A stretch of 64,000 nucleotides of DNA from Cladosporium sp. IMV 00045. Its lineage: Eukaryota; Ascomycota; Dothideomycetes; Cladosporiales; Cladosporiaceae. Position 1 is the first letter of the stretch, and each line of letters begins with the position of its first letter. The stretch covers positions 1 to 64,000 of the forward strand of contig MSJI02000745.1 in assembly GCA_001931905.2 (NCBI GenBank), written 5' to 3'. The position numbers and the translations under genes are program-made. This document shows, piece by piece, positions 63,101 through 64,000 of this stretch. Below the pieces are notes generated by a model. The model was not told where the DNA came from. It did not search any database and saw only the letters and a program-made list of their open reading frames with translations.

Positions 63101-64000
63101 TCAGAGCTTGCTCTCATCCGTCGGCTTCTCGCCGATAAGGTCGAGGAAAGCGCCGTGAACGTGTTCGGTCAGGTCTGCGGCCTGGAGCGAGCGACCCTTC
63201 TCCTTGAAGGCCAACCTCGAGCACTCTCTGGTAATGGCGCTGCCGCCGTAGGCGACGTATGTGAGCAGCTCGTCCGCGTTCATGTCGTTCTCGTGGTCCC
63301 AAAGTCTGTCCAAGTAAGCCATGCGGTAGGCCAGTAGTGTAGCGAGGGAGCCGGTGAGAGTGTCGCCCTGGCCGCCAGCTCTCTTCAGACCGCCCTCGCC
63401 GCTGCAGATGAGGGTCTCCTTGCCATTCGAAATGTAGTCAACCGGGCCCTTCTGGATGATCGTGACGCCTCCGAGGGCATTGGCCAATTTGGCGCACAGC
63501 TTCTCCTTCTCCTCAGACTCGACGTCGATGTTCTGGCTCTTCGCCAGACGGCCGAACTCAACGACGTTGGGCGTGAGAATGCAGTTCTTGTAGCCGTGAA
63601 CCAGATCCGGGCGGGTCTGAGCGAGGTACAGTCCGTCGGCGTCGAGCACGAATGCAACACCCTTCTTTCTCGCCTCGGTGAGAACGCGAGCGGAAGTCTC
63701 CTGCATGGCTGGGTCGCGACCGAGACCGGGGCCAACAACGATGACGTGCAAGCGGTCCAGCATGGCGATTACGTTTTGAGAGACGGTGTCGATGGACTCG
63801 TCCTTGCTGAGGTTCTTTTCCTGACGCATGTAAGGGTGCACCATCAGGTTGGGAGAGTAGGTCTTGATGACGGCGCCAGCACCGGGCTCGCAGATGACGT
63901 GAGACTGTTTGAGGTGAAATGTCAGTAGTGCATGCGAGAGAATGTGTTTATGCATTCAGTGCAGAGACGCCAGACATACCATGTCGGCACCGAGTCTAGC
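63101..64000 (-). CDS. ATP-dependent NAD(P)HX dehydratase, 3' part, C-terminal SKL
   Basis: The gene runs off the right edge. Visible coding pieces are 63980-64000 (ARLGADM) and 63101-63904, separated by a 75-nt intron. The ribokinase-like fold is clear: LHVIVVGPGLGRDPAMQE, FVLDADGLYL, ILTPNVVEFGRLAK, IIQKGPVDYI, and the phosphate loop GGQGDTLTG. The enzyme repairs hydrated NADH and NADPH using ATP, with the CARKD/NNRD family as reference. The last residues are DESKL, so the C-terminus is a canonical PTS1. Relatives are known from cytosol, mitochondria, plastids or ER; peroxisomal targeting would be notable. The N-terminal 20 % or so, including any competing mitochondrial signal, is outside the window. 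Confidence 0.93.

Noticed and set aside
1..64000. CRISPR arrays, rRNA genes, complete transposons
   Set aside because: Looked for direct-repeat arrays, conserved rRNA blocks and transposase/reverse-transcriptase motifs; none seen.

Overview
This 64 kb window is nuclear DNA of a filamentous ascomycete. Gene content and style point to Dothideomycetes, perhaps Capnodiales/Mycosphaerellales or a black-yeast relative, but the species assignment is inference. The evidence is intron-containing genes with mostly 50-90 nt GT-AG introns, compact intergenic spacing, and typical fungal families: Atg22, the Hypervirulence/TUDOR protein, Pex5, Noc4, Stt3 and MFS sugar transporters. No bacterial operons, rRNA, tRNA or CRISPR arrays were seen. 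I count 29 gene models: 26 complete, a 5'-truncated second STT3 copy, one gene broken by frameshifts, and one gene cut by the right edge.

Layout, left to right: a peroxisomal acyl-CoA oxidase-like gene (389-2292); an OTU deubiquitinase (2945-3853); a tetraspan membrane protein (4007-4698); a gene-poor stretch with an AT-rich relic; a TMEM234-like protein, a phytanoyl-CoA dioxygenase-like enzyme and MBF1 (6467-9206); an MFS sugar transporter (10071-12035); a PheA/TfdB-type FAD monooxygenase reading frame broken by three single-base losses (13831-15651); an SDR (16763-17874); Atg22 (18111-20011) with an interstitial telomere-like repeat upstream of it; PEX5 (20831-22910); a mitochondrial two-RRM protein whose start codon is split by an intron (23927-25131); STT3 (25509-28060).

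The middle, 25.5-34.1 kb, is structurally unusual. A second, 5'-truncated STT3 copy (28909-31052) follows a 20-N assembly gap. The roughly 360 bp just left of that gap is an inverted copy of the DNA upstream of an amino-acid transporter (31649-33138). The two STT3 copies have identical deduced protein over their shared exons but differ at synonymous and intron positions.

The right half holds an FHA-kinase protein with a possible second FHA domain (34361-37570), an NTF2-like protein with a 78-bp tandem repeat, two hotdog thioesterases, a condensation/acyltransferase-like enzyme convergent with an MFS transporter, an uncharacterised Ser/Pro-rich protein, a TUDOR-type protein, two small uncharacterised proteins, the divergent pair NOC4/ATP4, an SH3BGR-like thioredoxin-fold protein, an alpha/beta hydrolase, and the 3' part of ATP-dependent NAD(P)HX dehydratase.

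A functional thread is the peroxisome. The window encodes the PTS1 receptor Pex5 and proteins ending in PTS1-like tripeptides: the acyl-CoA oxidase (SKL), the NAD(P)HX dehydratase (SKL) and one thioesterase (ARL). The last two are the more surprising and are raised as findings. I see no single coherent new multi-gene system; the strongest leads are the STT3/transporter duplication-inversion, the possible peroxisomal NAD(P)HX repair enzyme, the intron-split start codon and the frameshifted monooxygenase.
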